A stretch of DNA of 64,000 nt from assembly GCF_002929535.1 (NCBI RefSeq), contig NZ_PJJO01000059.1, positions 62,001-126,000 of the forward strand, read 5' to 3'. Both the position numbers and the translations under genes were made by a program. Shown piece after piece: positions 26,359-34,773 of the stretch. The stretch's first letter is position 1. Every line of letters begins with the position of its first letter. The notes under the pieces are model-generated. The model was not told the origin of the DNA. It saw only the letters and a program-made list of their open reading frames with translations, and made no database searches. The DNA comes from Cryobacterium sp. Y11. GTDB lineage: Bacteria > Actinomycetota > Actinomycetes > Actinomycetales > Microbacteriaceae.

Positions 26359-27665
26359 TGCTTGCCTCCGGTTGCTAGGCTCAGCGCCTGGTCGAGGTCG
26401 TAAATAATGTCGTCTGGATCTTCGATCCCCACGCTAATGCGTACAAGGCCCGGCAACACTTTCGCGTCAACAAGTTGCTGCTCGGTGAGCTGCGCGTGAG
26501 TGGTGGACGCCGGATGAATAACCAGTGTCTTCGCGTCGCCGACGTTGGCGAGGTGGCTGGCCAGGGTCACTGACTCGATGAAAGTGCGCCCGGCATCCCT
26601 GCCGCCCCTGACGCCGAAGCTGAAGATCGAGCTCGGTCCCTTCGGCAGGTATTTCTGTGCGCGGTCAAAGTGCGCGTGCGAGGGCAGCCCGGCCCAATTG
26701 ACGAATTCAATTCGAGGATCGGCCTCGAGCCACTCCGCGACGATCCTGGCATTGGCGACGTGCGCTTCCATCCGAAAGGCCAGGGTTTCGACGCCCTGGG
26801 CGAGGAGGAACGCGGAGTGTGGGGCCAGGACAGGTCCGATATCCCGCAGCTGCTCGGCACGCAGGCGGGTGAGAAAGGCATACTCGCCGAAGTTGCCCGA
26901 CCAGTTGAGGTCGCCGTACGCCGGCACTGGAATATCGAATAGGGGGAACTTGCCGTTGTTCCAGTCGAACCGACCGGACTCCACCACGACACCACCCAGA
27001 GTGGTCCCGTGGCCGCCGAGAAATTTCGTCGCCGAGTGGATGACCACGTCTGCTCCCCATTCCATTGGCCGGTTCAGGTAGGGGGTGGCAAAGGTCGAGT
27101 CGATGATGAGTGGAATACCCGCGGCGTGGGCGACGTCGGCCAGACCCTCAAGGTCGGCGATCTCGCCGGACGGGTTGGAGATGGACTCGGCGAAGATCAG
27201 TCTGGTCTTGTCAGTAATCGCAGCGGCATAATCGGCCGCATCTGTGCCCGGCACAAACGTGGTCTCCACTCCGAACCGACGCAGCGTGGTGTCAAGCTGC
27301 GTAAGGGAACCGCCATAGAGGCTCGCAGCTGCGACGATGTGGTCGCCAGAACCCACGAGCGAAGCGAAGGTGATGTACTGCGCCGACAGGCCGCTCGAGG
27401 TAGCGACAGCGCCCAGCCCACCCTCAAGGCTTGCCACACGCTCCTCGAATGCGGCGACCGTCGGGTTGGCGAGGCGGGAATAGATATTGCCGTACTTTTG
27501 TAGGGCGAACCGGGCCGCAGCATCGGCGGTGTCATCGAAGACGAAGGCCGTGGTCTGGTAGATGGGAATGGCTCTGGCGCCAGTCACCGCATCCGGAACA
27601 TTTCCTGCGTGGATGGAACGGGTGCGAAAACCCCACTCCCTGTCTGTGCGGTCGTGGTTTACCAT
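26355..27665 (-). CDS. metY: O-acetylhomoserine sulfhydrylase
   Basis: 436 residues of the Cys/Met-metabolism PLP family. Seen: FRTRSIHAGNVPDAVTGARA start, PIYQTTAFVFDDTADAAARF, and the PLP lysine in ADVVIHSATKFLGGHG. It makes homocysteine from O-acetylhomoserine and sulfide. metX, often next to it, is absent; a CoA-binding protein follows instead. Proximity to the monooxygenase and flavin reductase fits a sulfur-assimilation role. Confidence 0.92.
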   Translation of the reverse strand: MVNHDRTDREWGFRTRSIHAGNVPDAVTGARAIPIYQTTAFVFDDTADAAARFALQKYGNIYSRLANPTVAAFEERVASLEGGLGAVATSSGLSAQYITFASLVGSGDHIVAAASLYGGSLTQLDTTLRRFGVETTFVPGTDAADYAAAITDKTRLIFAESISNPSGEIADLEGLADVAHAAGIPLIIDSTFATPYLNRPMEWGADVVIHSATKFLGGHGTTLGGVVVESGRFDWNNGKFPLFDIPVPAYGDLNWSGNFGEYAFLTRLRAEQLRDIGPVLAPHSAFLLAQGVETLAFRMEAHVANARIVAEWLEADPRIEFVNWAGLPSHAHFDRAQKYLPKGPSSIFSFGVRGGRDAGRTFIESVTLASHLANVGDAKTLVIHPASTTHAQLTEQQLVDAKVLPGLVRISVGIEDPDDIIYDLDQALSLATGGKQ

Positions 27666-27818
27666 TCCTTCACGCTACCGGAACGTGCTCCCCGGCAACT
27701 TCGTGTGGACATGCACGGTAACAATGGGAGCAATCTGCGGTAGCTCGTGTTGCCGGCGGATACTGTGGAGGAAGCGTTGCCGACCGCGCGCTTCGAAACT
27801 AGTTGGAGATGATGATCA

Positions 27819-28325
27819 GTGACTATCAGCGACCTGCGCACGGTGCAAGCTCCTCTGAAGCAGCAGTACCGCGACGACCCCGACACCGCGCTGGTGACGC
27901 TTCGAGCCAATGGTGAACTGGGCGCGGGTATCAGTTGTTCGGTGCAGACCGGGCAGGCCCTGGTGGAGGCTGGTTTGCACCCCGCCACCGGAGGCGACGG
28001 TCTCTCTGTGTGCTCCGGCGATATGCTCCTTCAGGCACTCGTTGCCTGCGCTGGGGTGACTCTGGCCGCAGTCGCGTCCTCGCTGGGCCTCGACGTCACC
28101 GGTGTGGTGCACGCCGAGGGAGACCTCGATTTTCGCGGTACGCTCGCCGTCGACAAGCAGACGGCGGTCGGCTTTCAGGACATCAGGATGCGGTTCGAGT
28201 TAACATCCGATGCGGATGAGGAGCAGATTGCCACCCTCATCCGTTTGACGGAACGCTATTGCGTCGTCTTCCAGACACTGGCCGTTCCACCGAAATTAGC
28301 GGTATCGCACAGCGTCCACTCGTAG
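27819..28325 (+). CDS. OsmC-family peroxidase-like protein
   Basis: 168 residues. The OsmC fold is suggested by PATGGDGLSVCSGDMLLQALVACAGVTLAA (quoted in part: SGDMLLQALVACAG), which contains the first redox cysteine, and by the C-terminal ERYCVVFQTLAV with the second. Such proteins reduce organic hydroperoxides. The GTG start has GGAG about nine bases upstream; nearby ATGs are closer to it and out of frame or too close. It is divergent from metY. Confidence 0.8.
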   Translation: MTISDLRTVQAPLKQQYRDDPDTALVTLRANGELGAGISCSVQTGQALVEAGLHPATGGDGLSVCSGDMLLQALVACAGVTLAAVASSLGLDVTGVVHAEGDLDFRGTLAVDKQTAVGFQDIRMRFELTSDADEEQIATLIRLTERYCVVFQTLAVPPKLAVSHSVHS

Positions 28326-28332
28326 TCGCTAA

Positions 28333-28640
28333 CCACGCCTGGATCCGTCGGTCAGCCCGCTGCTGGACATTGAACACAAAACAAGCCAGGTGAGCTACGA
28401 CCTCGCCAAACTCCGCGCTAACGGTCTCATCCAACGCTGTAAACACAGCAATACCTGCGTCCTCACCGCCGATGGGCAACGCATAGCGTTCTTCTACACG
28501 AAGCTGCAGGCCGGCTGCTTTGGCCAGTCATCGCAGCAACCACGCCCCCAGTACCAGCCCCGCTGCGCCAGGCATTAAAGACCATCAAGGAACACCTCGA
28601 CAGTTATCTCAACGACGCCCACATGACTAACGCTGCCTAA
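28333..28640 (+). pseudogene. Frameshifted remnant of a winged-helix C-terminal domain protein
   Basis: Two frames read as one family. From 28333 the first gives SQVSYDLAKLRANGLIQR, VLTADGQRIAFFYTKLQ; after about 28515-28525 the next frame gives VPAPLRQALKTIKEHLDSYL ending in TAA at 28638-28640. I recognise the YDLRRLR..GLI..TxxG.RxAxFYT..L pattern from the C-terminus of a widespread actinobacterial family of unknown function, often near mobile DNA. There is no start and the N-terminal part is missing. Confidence 0.7.
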
Positions 28641-28859
28641 AACTCGATACAAACGCCCAACTTCTGCCCCTCAGTAAGCTAGAGAAACTGCGCTTCTCTG
28701 ACAGATCGGCGCTCTCCAGCGTCTCCCACTACAGAATGACGACGTCAGCGATGGCGTCGTTGGGGAGAGTATCACGTCGCACGCAGGCGGCTCGCAGTCC
28801 CGAAGCTGCCTCGCCACGTAGACTGAGTACGACAAAATTTGCAACGAAAGAGGTCGTGC
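28641..28859. other. Intergenic stretch after the pseudogene
   Basis: I see no gene. A short stem AGAGAA-N7-TTCTCT lies at 28681-28699, and GAAAGAGG at 28845-28853 is the ribosome site of the next gene. Confidence 0.5.
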
Positions 28860-29486
28860 GTGGCGCGCAACCAGGCACCATCAAACGTCGGACCCCGTTA
28901 CTGGACCGTGCCCGTCGGGCGTGCCCTGATCGCGCTAGTTCCGGCCGTGGTGATCACCTTCAATCGGGATCATTCCGCTGATCTGGGGCTGTTGGTGTTC
29001 GGAGCATTCGCCCTCGCCAGTGGACTCCTGCTTGTTCTGACCGGTCCGCGTACACTCACCGTGGCCACCGACCGCAGCCTGTTTTTGATTCAGGGCATCG
29101 TGAGCCTGGTCGCTGGCGGCGTCGCCCTCGGCTTTCACTCCGGTGGCCACGGCTTCTTCCTGTTTCTCGTGAGCGTCTGGGGAGCCGTCACCGGATTCCT
29201 GGAAATCTATGCCGGCATCCGCATTCGCAAACGGGCGCTGCCCGCCAAGGATTGGCTGTTCACCGGAATCGGTGCAGCAGTGCTGGCCCTCCTCTTTCTG
29301 CTGCTGCCGCCCAACCCCGTGGTCTCGGTCGGCCTGTTCGGTGCATACCTGGTCTTTCTCGTCGTATTTCTTCCCATCGCCGGGTTGTCTCTCAAATGGG
29401 ACGCTCCCCGGCAGCGCCGTGACAACGCAGACCCTGCACAAACCGTGCCCACCAGCACCGCGCCCAACGATTCGGACTCACTGTGA
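28860..29486 (+). CDS. DUF308/HdeD-like integral membrane protein
   Basis: 208 residues with about six hydrophobic segments in pairs, e.g. LGLLVFGAFALASGLLLVL, LFLIQGIVSLVAGGVAL and VLALLFLLLPPNPVVSVGLF. The repeated two-helix pattern, with a loop ending RIRKRALPAKDW, is typical of the DUF308/HdeD family, whose function is not established. The GTG at 28860 follows AAAGAGG by six bases. Its stop overlaps the next start. Confidence 0.7.
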   Translation: MARNQAPSNVGPRYWTVPVGRALIALVPAVVITFNRDHSADLGLLVFGAFALASGLLLVLTGPRTLTVATDRSLFLIQGIVSLVAGGVALGFHSGGHGFFLFLVSVWGAVTGFLEIYAGIRIRKRALPAKDWLFTGIGAAVLALLFLLLPPNPVVSVGLFGAYLVFLVVFLPIAGLSLKWDAPRQRRDNADPAQTVPTSTAPNDSDSL

Positions 29487-29767
29487 TTGCTCAACCTCCC
29501 ACTTCCAATACTCCCGGCACGCCAAACTCCCCGCAGCAGCCCAGTCGATCCGACCGGTTGAAGCCCGTTGAACTGCTCGGCATCTCGGGCGGAATGGCGC
29601 TGTTCGTCGCCCTGACAATTCTGTTGACAACGCGGGACTTGATGTTAGCGGCGATCGCATTGGGCGTGACGTTTATCGTGGCGCTCGTGGTGATTGCCAT
29701 GTTCGTGCTCGGCATGAAGCCCAACGCCTCGGAGCAGACTGACCTCGACGAGCAGAACGGGCACTGA
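29483..29767 (+). CDS. Small two-helix membrane protein of unknown function
   Basis: 94 residues: a Pro/Ser/Thr-rich N-terminus (about 30), then two hydrophobic helices (LGISGGMALFVALTILLTT; LAAIALGVTFIVALVVIAMF) and a polar tail. GTG at 29483 overlaps the previous stop by four bases (GTGA), so it is translationally coupled to the DUF308 gene. I do not recognise a family with known function. Confidence 0.65.
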   Translation: MIAQPPTSNTPGTPNSPQQPSRSDRLKPVELLGISGGMALFVALTILLTTRDLMLAAIALGVTFIVALVVIAMFVLGMKPNASEQTDLDEQNGH

Positions 29768-29784
29768 CCTACGGTTCACTGACA

Positions 29785-29825
29785 CCAGAAAGCACCTGCG
29801 TCGCGGAGACGGAGGTGCTTTCTGG
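29785..29825. terminator. Bidirectional terminator between small membrane protein and purB
   Basis: CCAGAAAGCACCTGCGTC pairs with GACGGAGGTGCTTTCTGG (17 of 18 positions) across a five-base loop, between convergent genes. Confidence 0.88.
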
Positions 29826-29845
29826 TTGGTGTCAGCGGCGGCTAA

Positions 29846-31228
29846 CTACGGCAGGTAGTCGACCAGGGGGTCGGCGAGGCCGACGTAGGTTCCGGGAGTC
29901 AGCGCCAGAAGGCGAGCCTTGGCTTCGTTGCCGATGTCGAGGGCTGACACGAATGCGGCCAGATCCGTGCTCGTGATGCGCTTACCGCGGGTCAGCTCCT
30001 TGAGCAGTGCGTACGGGTCCTCAATCGAGGAGCGTCCGGCAGAGACCTCGGCGCGAATCACGGTCTGAATGGCCTCGCCGAGAATCTCCCAGTTTGAGTC
30101 GAGATCGCTTGCTAGCTGCACTCGATCGATGTCGATCTCGCCCATACCGCGCAGCAGGTTGTCGAGCGCGAGCAGGGAGTGCCCGAAACCCACGCCGATA
30201 TTGCGCTGGGTGGTCGAGTCGGTAAGGTCACGCTGCAGCCTGCTGGTCACGAGTGTTGCGGAGAGCGAGTCGAGGATGGCGCAGGACAGCTCGAGGTTGG
30301 CCTCGGCGTTCTCAAAACGGATCGGGTTGATCTTGTGCGGCATGGTGGACGAGCCGGTGGCGCCGGCCTGCGGAATCTGGCGGAAGTAGCCGATTGAGAT
30401 GTAGGTCCAGATGTCCGTGGCCAGGTTGTGCAGGATGCGGTTGGCGTGTGCGGCACGGGAATACAGCTCGGCCTGCCAGTCGTGGGATTCGATCTGGGTG
30501 GTGAGCGGGTTCCAGCCGAGGCCGAGACCCTCGACGAAACCACGGGAGACGGCGGGCCAGTCAACAGCGGGGTCGGCAGCGACATGGGCGGCGAAGGTGC
30601 CGGTGGCTCCGCTGAACTTGCCGAGGTACTCTCCGGCGTCGATCTGTGCGGCGACACGCTCGAGGCGATAAACGAACACCGCGAGCTCCTTACCCATGGT
30701 GGTCGGCGTCGCGGGCTGCCCGTGGGTGCGGGCCAGCATCGCATCCGCTCGAAATTCGAGCGCGCTGCTGCGCAGGGCCTCGATGACTAGGCGCAGCTTG
30801 GGAAGCCAGACCGTCTGTACCGCATCGCGTACGGTGAGGGCATACGAGAGGTTGTTGATGTCTTCGCTGGTCGCGGCGAAGTGGGTGAGCTCGCTAATGT
30901 GGTCGAGTCCGAGGGTGGTGAGGCGGCGTCGCACCAGGTATTCGACGGCCTTGACGTCGTGACGGGTGGTCGCCTCGAGCTCGGCCAGTTCGTCAATTTC
31001 GGCCTGACCGAAGTCGGTCACCAGGGCGCGGAGGGCACGCTGCTGCTCGGCGGCGAGGGGCGCGGATCCAAACAGGCTCCGGTCAGTGAGGGTGATCAGC
31101 CATTCGACTTCGACGCGCATACGGGCACGGTTGAGACCGGCTTCGGAGAGGAACTCGCCCAGATCGGAAACGGCGGTCTTGTAGCGGCCATCAAGCGGGC
31201 TCAGAACCTGTACGGGTAGGTGACTCAT
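29846..31228 (-). CDS. purB: Adenylosuccinate lyase
   Basis: 460 residues. The superfamily signature is seen as GSSTMPHKINPIRFENAEAN (positions near 295), with the catalytic-site TSEDINNLSYAL and ARTHGQPATPTTMGKE. It catalyses two fumarate-releasing steps of purine synthesis. ATG at 31228 follows AGGGAG; an upstream in-frame start at 31288 is less likely because MSHLPVQVLSPLDGRY is the family N-terminus. The gene stands alone on the minus strand. Confidence 0.95.
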   Translation of the reverse strand: MSHLPVQVLSPLDGRYKTAVSDLGEFLSEAGLNRARMRVEVEWLITLTDRSLFGSAPLAAEQQRALRALVTDFGQAEIDELAELEATTRHDVKAVEYLVRRRLTTLGLDHISELTHFAATSEDINNLSYALTVRDAVQTVWLPKLRLVIEALRSSALEFRADAMLARTHGQPATPTTMGKELAVFVYRLERVAAQIDAGEYLGKFSGATGTFAAHVAADPAVDWPAVSRGFVEGLGLGWNPLTTQIESHDWQAELYSRAAHANRILHNLATDIWTYISIGYFRQIPQAGATGSSTMPHKINPIRFENAEANLELSCAILDSLSATLVTSRLQRDLTDSTTQRNIGVGFGHSLLALDNLLRGMGEIDIDRVQLASDLDSNWEILGEAIQTVIRAEVSAGRSSIEDPYALLKELTRGKRITSTDLAAFVSALDIGNEAKARLLALTPGTYVGLADPLVDYLP

Positions 31229-31405
31229 CGGACTCCCTGTCGAATTGCGGGTGCAAGTTGTTTCAAAGTGCGTTGTTAGCACTCTCAATCATGCCCAATA
31301 CTGAGTCCTCCACACGCCCACTTTCAGGAGTCTGTGCACAGATTGCCCGAATCGGGGCTGATGGGCACTAGATTCTGCCACGATCGTCCGTGACCCGGAG
31401 GTGTC

Positions 31406-31687
31406 ATGGACGGTCTTGACGGGGTGTGGACTACCACTCCCACCGATCAGCTTCCGGCGTTCCGACGTCAACGGCAGCTCATACTGAGCCTCATCGGTGA
31501 TGTCGCCCTGGTGCAACGGCGGTTGAATAATGTTGACCCCAGTGAATTCTGGCGGTCGAGCGCGCAGCGGGCCTACCGCGAGCGGATAAGCGAGATTGTG
31601 CACGATCTGAGCAGCGTCTTGAATCTTCTCGATGACGCGCAGCAGCAGTTGCAGTTGAATATTTCCCAGTTGGAGCTTGGACAGTGA
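31406..31687 (+). CDS. WXG100-like small helical protein
   Basis: 93 residues, nearly all helical, with a turn at SEFWRSSAQRAYRERI (about 46-61): the Trp-x-small-x-Ala...Tyr pattern of WXG100/ESAT-6-like helical hairpins. GGAGG precedes the ATG by four bases. Its stop overlaps the next start, so the two are coupled. No secretion machinery (EccC-like ATPase) is in the window. The family assignment is inference from pattern and length. Confidence 0.55.
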   Translation: MDGLDGVWTTTPTDQLPAFRRQRQLILSLIGDVALVQRRLNNVDPSEFWRSSAQRAYRERISEIVHDLSSVLNLLDDAQQQLQLNISQLELGQ

Positions 31688-33144
31688 CGAAGAACCGCGA
31701 TGATGCGGGGGGAAGCGACTTGACTGTCTCGGTGGGGGGAACCACGGTCGTATCGACCGACGTCGTACTGGCCGAAGCCGAGATGCTGCGGTATGCCCAG
31801 GGTGAGGTCGGGGGCTTTCGCGCCAGGGTGGACAAAATACGGCAATTGGATCCCCCTGGCGGGGCCCTGAAATGGACGCCACGGGACGCGGGACTACCGC
31901 TGCTCTGGGCCAGTGGGGCCCTCGACAAACTAGAACAGCGCAGCGGCGACCTTGCCGAGGCCCTGGTGGCTGCCGCGGAACGGTACGGCTGGGCTGAGCA
32001 CAGCGCCCTGCGGCTGGCCGTTCTCGGGAGCGCAATGGCGGGTCATAACGTCGGCACTGTCCTCAGGCTGATGCTCCTGCTCGGAGCCTCACCACTCTTT
32101 CTGGGACTACTCGCCACCGCACCGCTTTCTCTCGGAATCGTTACCTGGGCCATGTCGTCGGGGCTGCTCAAGCGCGACAAGGAAAGTGGGTTCGTTTTCG
32201 ACCAAGCGGTCGTCACGGACCCGCAGACGGTCTTGATGACCAAACTGCTCGTCTCCTCCCTCGACGACGTTGCTTTGGGCGCCGTGGGAGTGCCCCTGGG
32301 GGTCGACCTGGTGCTCGGAGACACAGGTCTGGGCGTGACGGGTGTTTCCAGTACAGCTCTGCTCGTGCTGAAAGCGGCCCGTAGTGGTGGTTTTTTTCGG
32401 GAGGGGCCGGTGACGGTTCGCTCGGTCGGCGTTGCGGCGACGCCTGCGGCCCCCACCGGTGTCGCCGACATTGCAGCGCGAATTCCCAAGGCCGTTCCGG
32501 GGCGGCCTCAGGTGCGCATCGAGAAGTATGGTCACGGCGGGCAGGCCTCCTGGGCCGTGTACATCGGTGGAACGGTCGACTGGAGCGCGGTCTCATCCAG
32601 TGAACCCTTCGACCTCACCGCTAACGTCGAAGCCATAGCCGAGGTGAACGCCGGGTCGTTCAAGGCGGTGATGGAGGCCATGCGTAAAGCCGGCATAGAA
32701 CCGGGTGACCCCGTGGTCGTGGCCGGTCACTCCCAGGGCGGTTTGGTAGCCACGCAGGTCGCCGCGTCAGGGGCGTTCAACGTGCAGGCCGTTGCGACCT
32801 TCGGGGCGCCCGAAACGGCGGTGCCGGTACCGCCCGGCGTCAGCACCCTCACCGTTGAGCACGACGACGATATCGTCACCGCGGTAGGCGGGGCCAGCCT
32901 GATCGACTCGGACGATCGCCTCACCGTGCGCCGAGAGGTTTTCGCATCGACGGAACCTCCGGCCGGGGCCGTTCTGCCGGCACACCACCTCGATACCTAC
33001 CGCGAGACGGCGCGGCTCATCGACGCGTCACCTCAAGAGAACCTGCAAGAGTTTAGGGACACGGTGACCGGCATTGTCGGGAATGGGAACGGCGAGGCCG
33101 TGTTATGGCGGGGTATCCGCTTGCCAGAAAGGCCAGCGCATTAG
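31684..33144 (+). CDS. Alpha/beta hydrolase (lipase-like) with N-terminal helical and membrane-like segments
   Basis: 486 residues. Residues 1-110 look like a second WXG100-like helical region (LAEAEMLRYAQGEV ... LPLLWASGALDKLEQRSGDL). Hydrophobic stretches follow (LRLMLLLGASPLFLGLLATA). The C-terminal half is a hydrolase: nucleophile elbow GHSQGG with Ser350, followed by TFGAPETAV, an acidic loop (VEHDDDIV) and PAHHLDTY as probable Asp and His. The pair of genes resembles a T7SS small partner with an effector enzyme; this is inference. Substrate unknown. Confidence 0.7.
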   Translation: MTKNRDDAGGSDLTVSVGGTTVVSTDVVLAEAEMLRYAQGEVGGFRARVDKIRQLDPPGGALKWTPRDAGLPLLWASGALDKLEQRSGDLAEALVAAAERYGWAEHSALRLAVLGSAMAGHNVGTVLRLMLLLGASPLFLGLLATAPLSLGIVTWAMSSGLLKRDKESGFVFDQAVVTDPQTVLMTKLLVSSLDDVALGAVGVPLGVDLVLGDTGLGVTGVSSTALLVLKAARSGGFFREGPVTVRSVGVAATPAAPTGVADIAARIPKAVPGRPQVRIEKYGHGGQASWAVYIGGTVDWSAVSSSEPFDLTANVEAIAEVNAGSFKAVMEAMRKAGIEPGDPVVVAGHSQGGLVATQVAASGAFNVQAVATFGAPETAVPVPPGVSTLTVEHDDDIVTAVGGASLIDSDDRLTVRREVFASTEPPAGAVLPAHHLDTYRETARLIDASPQENLQEFRDTVTGIVGNGNGEAVLWRGIRLPERPAH

Positions 33145-33156
33145 GTTCAGCCCGAC

Positions 33157-33549
33157 TCAGTCGCGGGCAGTTACCGGGCGCACGATCAGGCCGAGTAGCC
33201 ACGAAATAATGCCGAGCACGAGGGCGCCGAGTACTCCCCACCAAAAGCTGTCGACGACGAGACCGAAGCCCAGAAACCCCGACAACCAGGCCACGAGTAA
33301 CAGCAGTAGGCCGTTGACGATCAGCGAAAACAGGCCAAGCGTCAAGATGTACAGCGGAAAAGCCACGACGCGGATGACGCCGCCGACGACGGAGTTCACA
33401 AACCCGAAGATCAGCGCGATGAGCAGGTAGGTGACGACGCTCGCTCCCGCGTCGGGCGCATACGGTGCGACGTGCACGCCAGTGACGAGCAGGGCGGTGA
33501 ACCAGAGGGCCACCGCATTGACGATGAGCTTGATAATGAATCTGGCCAT
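33157..33549 (-). CDS. Phage-holin-family membrane protein (YvlD-like)
   Basis: 130 residues with four hydrophobic segments; the pattern IALIFGFVNSVVGGVIRVVAFPLYILTLGLF (central part FGFVNSVVGGVIRVVAFPLY) marks the Mycobact_4TM/holin family, of unknown function. It is divergent from hisC. A role as a true phage holin is not suggested by context. Confidence 0.75.
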   Translation of the reverse strand: MARFIIKLIVNAVALWFTALLVTGVHVAPYAPDAGASVVTYLLIALIFGFVNSVVGGVIRVVAFPLYILTLGLFSLIVNGLLLLLVAWLSGFLGFGLVVDSFWWGVLGALVLGIISWLLGLIVRPVTARD

Positions 33550-33662
33550 GCCCCTACTATCTCACTCGGTCGTGCCAAAGGGGGCAGCACCGAGCCAGTT
33601 GGACCAAAGTCGGGCGAACATTCATTCGTCTTTGCGAATATACCCGGGCGTAGACTCACCGA

Positions 33663-34769
33663 GTGAGCCCTTCAGACCGACCAACAGTCCGCCTGCGCCG
33701 GGAGATCGTCGCCCTCCCGGCCTATAAACAGGGCAAACCGGCCGATGCCAGTGCCTTCAAGCTCTCCAGCAACGAGAACCCGTTCGACCCACTTCCCGGG
33801 GTAATCGCTGCGGTCGCCGCCGAAACGGCGTACAACCGCTACCCGGATGCCTCCGCGCTCGCACTGCGTGAACGCCTCGCTGCCAAATACCGCGTTGATG
33901 TCGATCGGGTGCACGTCGGGTCGGGCTCTGTAGCCCTGCTCGCCCAGCTGATTCTCGCTGCCGCTGGCCCCGGTGATGAGGTGCTGTACTCCTGGCGCTC
34001 GTTTGAGGCCTATCCCTCGCTCGTCACCGTCGCTGGCGCCACGAGCGTGCGGGTGCCCAACCGCGCCGACCACGGTCATGACCTCCCGGAAATGGCCGCA
34101 GCGATTAGCGACCAGACCCGCGTCGTCATCATCTGCTCGCCAAACAACCCCACCAGCACGATCGTAACCACGGACGAATTCGACGCCTTCATGGCCGTCG
34201 TTCCGACCGACCTGCTGGTCATTCTCGATGAGGCATATATCGAGTTCGTCACCGAAGCGGATGCCGTCAGCGGCCCATCGCTGCTGGCCCGCTACCCGAA
34301 TCTGGTCGTTTTGCGCACCTTCTCCAAGGCCTACGGCCTGGCCGGACTGCGGGTCGGTTACGCACTCGGACCGGTGGAGATTCTAAACGCTGCCCGCTCC
34401 ACGGCGATTCCACTCTCGGTTACGGCGCAGGCAGCCGTCGCCGCGATCGCCTCACTCGACGCCGAGAAGGAACTGCTCGAGCGTGTTCGCGTGATTGCCG
34501 CGCGTCGCGACGCGGCCTGGCAGGCGCTGACCGGGCAGGGCTGGAACATTCCCCAGCCACAGGGCAACTTTCTCTGGCTGCCAACGGGCGCCGAGACTGC
34601 GACTGTGGCCGAAGCTCTCGGCGAGGCCGGTCTGGTCGTGCGGCCATTCGTGCCGGAGGGCATCCGAATATCGATCGGCGAGGAACAGGCTGTGGCGACA
34701 CTCCTACTAATAAGCGCGGATCTTGTCGACGCTCTTCCCGCCGGTCACCCGGCACGAAAGATAGGTTAG
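33663..34769 (+). CDS. hisC: Histidinol-phosphate aminotransferase
   Basis: 368 residues. [38 protein letters not shown] and the PLP-lysine motif [17 protein letters not shown] fit HisC, which converts imidazole-acetol phosphate to histidinol phosphate. Some actinobacterial HisC-like enzymes act on aromatic amino acids instead (Pat); no other his gene is nearby, so that option is open. The GTG start at 33663 is the first codon of the family sequence. It is followed four bases later by the dehydrogenase operon. Confidence 0.8.
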   Translation: MSPSDRPTVRLRREIVALPAYKQGKPADASAFKLSSNENPFDPLPGVIAAVAAETAYNRYPDASALALRERLAAKYRVDVDRVHVGSGSVALLAQLILAAAGPGDEVLYSWRSFEAYPSLVTVAGATSVRVPNRADHGHDLPEMAAAISDQTRVVIICSPNNPTSTIVTTDEFDAFMAVVPTDLLVILDEAYIEFVTEADAVSGPSLLARYPNLVVLRTFSKAYGLAGLRVGYALGPVEILNAARSTAIPLSVTAQAAVAAIASLDAEKELLERVRVIAARRDAAWQALTGQGWNIPQPQGNFLWLPTGAETATVAEALGEAGLVVRPFVPEGIRISIGEEQAVATLLLISADLVDALPAGHPARKIG

Positions 34770-34773
34770 TACG

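Noticed and set aside
31267-31283. A CIRCE-like AGTGC-N7-GCACT before purB
   Set aside because: Arms are only five bases, the spacing is not that of CIRCE (nine), and no heat-shock gene is near.
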